This document shows, one piece after another, positions 12,301 through 12,547 of a stretch of DNA of 12,547 nucleotides; within the stretch, counting starts at the first letter, position 1; every line of letters begins with the position of its first letter. The notes below the pieces were generated by a model. It was given only the letters and a program-made list of their open reading frames with translations. It made no database searches and was not told where the DNA came from. The stretch spans positions 1 through 12,547 of the forward strand of contig JAITBW010000124.1 in NCBI GenBank assembly GCA_031283385.1, given 5' to 3'. The stretch is from Nitrososphaerota archaeon. Lineage in GTDB: Archaea; Thermoproteota; Bathyarchaeia; Bathyarchaeales; Bathycorpusculaceae. The position numbers were made by a program, and so were the translations under genes.

Positions 12301-12547
12301 TCAAATATACTTCTTATTTTTATATCTCATACACCTTTTTAAGCTGAACGTAATAAACATGTAGGAATAATACGGTTTGAGCAAAAATAAACTTACAATA
12401 GCTATTCCAGCATCTATAATTTCTGACACGCCACATCTGCGAGAAAAAACATCCAAAATAGGTTTAATCGCTCGAATAGCCGCAATATTTAGAGTACACG
12501 AAATAATAATATACCCTGACAATACACGTACAAAACAGGCACAAGAA
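12301..12547 (-). CDS. C-terminal part of an unrecognised integral membrane protein (cut by window edge)
   Basis: The frame is open from the window's right edge to the TGA at 12301-12303, so the gene begins outside the window; a TTG at 12522 is internal and not a convincing start. About 81 residues are visible. Two hydrophobic stretches are seen: one near the start (SGYIIISCTLNIAAI) and one in the middle (IIDAGIAIVSLFLLK), separated by the polar linker KPILDVFSRRCGVSE. A basic tail, KRCMRYKNKKYI, ends the protein and suggests a cytoplasmic C-terminus. I do not recognise the family. The stop is about 10 bp before pgi/pmi on the same strand, and the ribosome binding site of that gene overlaps this stop codon, which implies co-transcription. 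Confidence 0.6.
   Translation of the reverse strand, partial: SCACFVRVLSGYIIISCTLNIAAIRAIKPILDVFSRRCGVSEIIDAGIAIVSLFLLKPYYSYMFITFSLKRCMRYKNKKYI

Noticed and set aside
1..12547. tRNA or rRNA genes, CRISPR arrays, insertion sequences, attachment sites
   Set aside because: The intergenic gaps are short, none shows a T-loop-like motif with cloverleaf potential, no regularly spaced repeats occur, and no transposase or integrase was seen.

Overview
The window is ordinary archaeal chromosome, AT-rich and densely packed. Archaeal markers are a TFE-alpha homologue, an archaeal-type MBF1 with an N-terminal zinc ribbon, archaeal Trm56, DUF2110, the GatD/GatE amidotransferase pair, a short-form myo-inositol-1-phosphate synthase and a bifunctional phosphoglucose/phosphomannose isomerase. 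The combination and protein style suggest a Bathyarchaeia-like (Thermoproteota/TACK) organism, but that placement is inference. No rRNA, tRNA, CRISPR array, transposase or integration signature was seen.

Left part (1-4826), information processing. A PUA-domain RNA-binding protein gene (minus) diverges from a plus-strand run: mbf1, hflX, trm56, tfe, an HD phosphohydrolase gene and DUF2110. An 84-bp divergent gap carries a perfect 18-bp palindrome (515-532) that contains a TATA-like box readable in both directions. Genes in the run overlap or nearly touch (mbf1/hflX, hflX/trm56, tfe/HD overlap; HD/DUF2110 are 5 bp apart); a 61-bp gap before tfe may hold a second promoter. The hflX frame has HflX-like sequence upstream of its first conventional start. 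It is preceded by a strong ribosome binding site whose best-spaced codon is ACG.

Middle part (4827-6625), the accessory-looking section. A lone minus-strand gene encodes a membrane-anchored extracellular protein with eight N-glycosylation sequons and a possible TIM-barrel, glycoside-hydrolase-like fold interrupted by a beta-rich insertion. Its promoter contains an 11-bp G/C homopolymer between the predicted TATA box and the predicted transcription start, a candidate slippage switch. Terminator-like signals lie on both sides of the gene.

Right part (6626-12547), central metabolism. gatD and gatE (minus, 1 bp apart) encode the archaeal amidotransferase that makes Gln-tRNA(Gln). Across a 211-bp divergent promoter region lies ips (plus), which makes inositol phosphate from glucose 6-phosphate for archaeal inositol lipids or solutes. 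It converges, with an 11-bp gap, on pgi/pmi (minus), whose product interconverts glucose 6-phosphate, mannose 6-phosphate and fructose 6-phosphate. The 3' end of an unrecognised membrane protein gene runs off the right edge.

Predicted promoters across the window share one layout: a TATA-like box about 40 bp before the start codon, giving leaders of roughly 15-20 nt that contain a Shine-Dalgarno motif. Non-ATG starts are common (GTG for mbf1, the HD gene and ips; TTG for DUF2110). I see no defence or mobile system. The most unusual items are the hflX start, the palindromic bidirectional promoter, and the surface protein with its homopolymer promoter.
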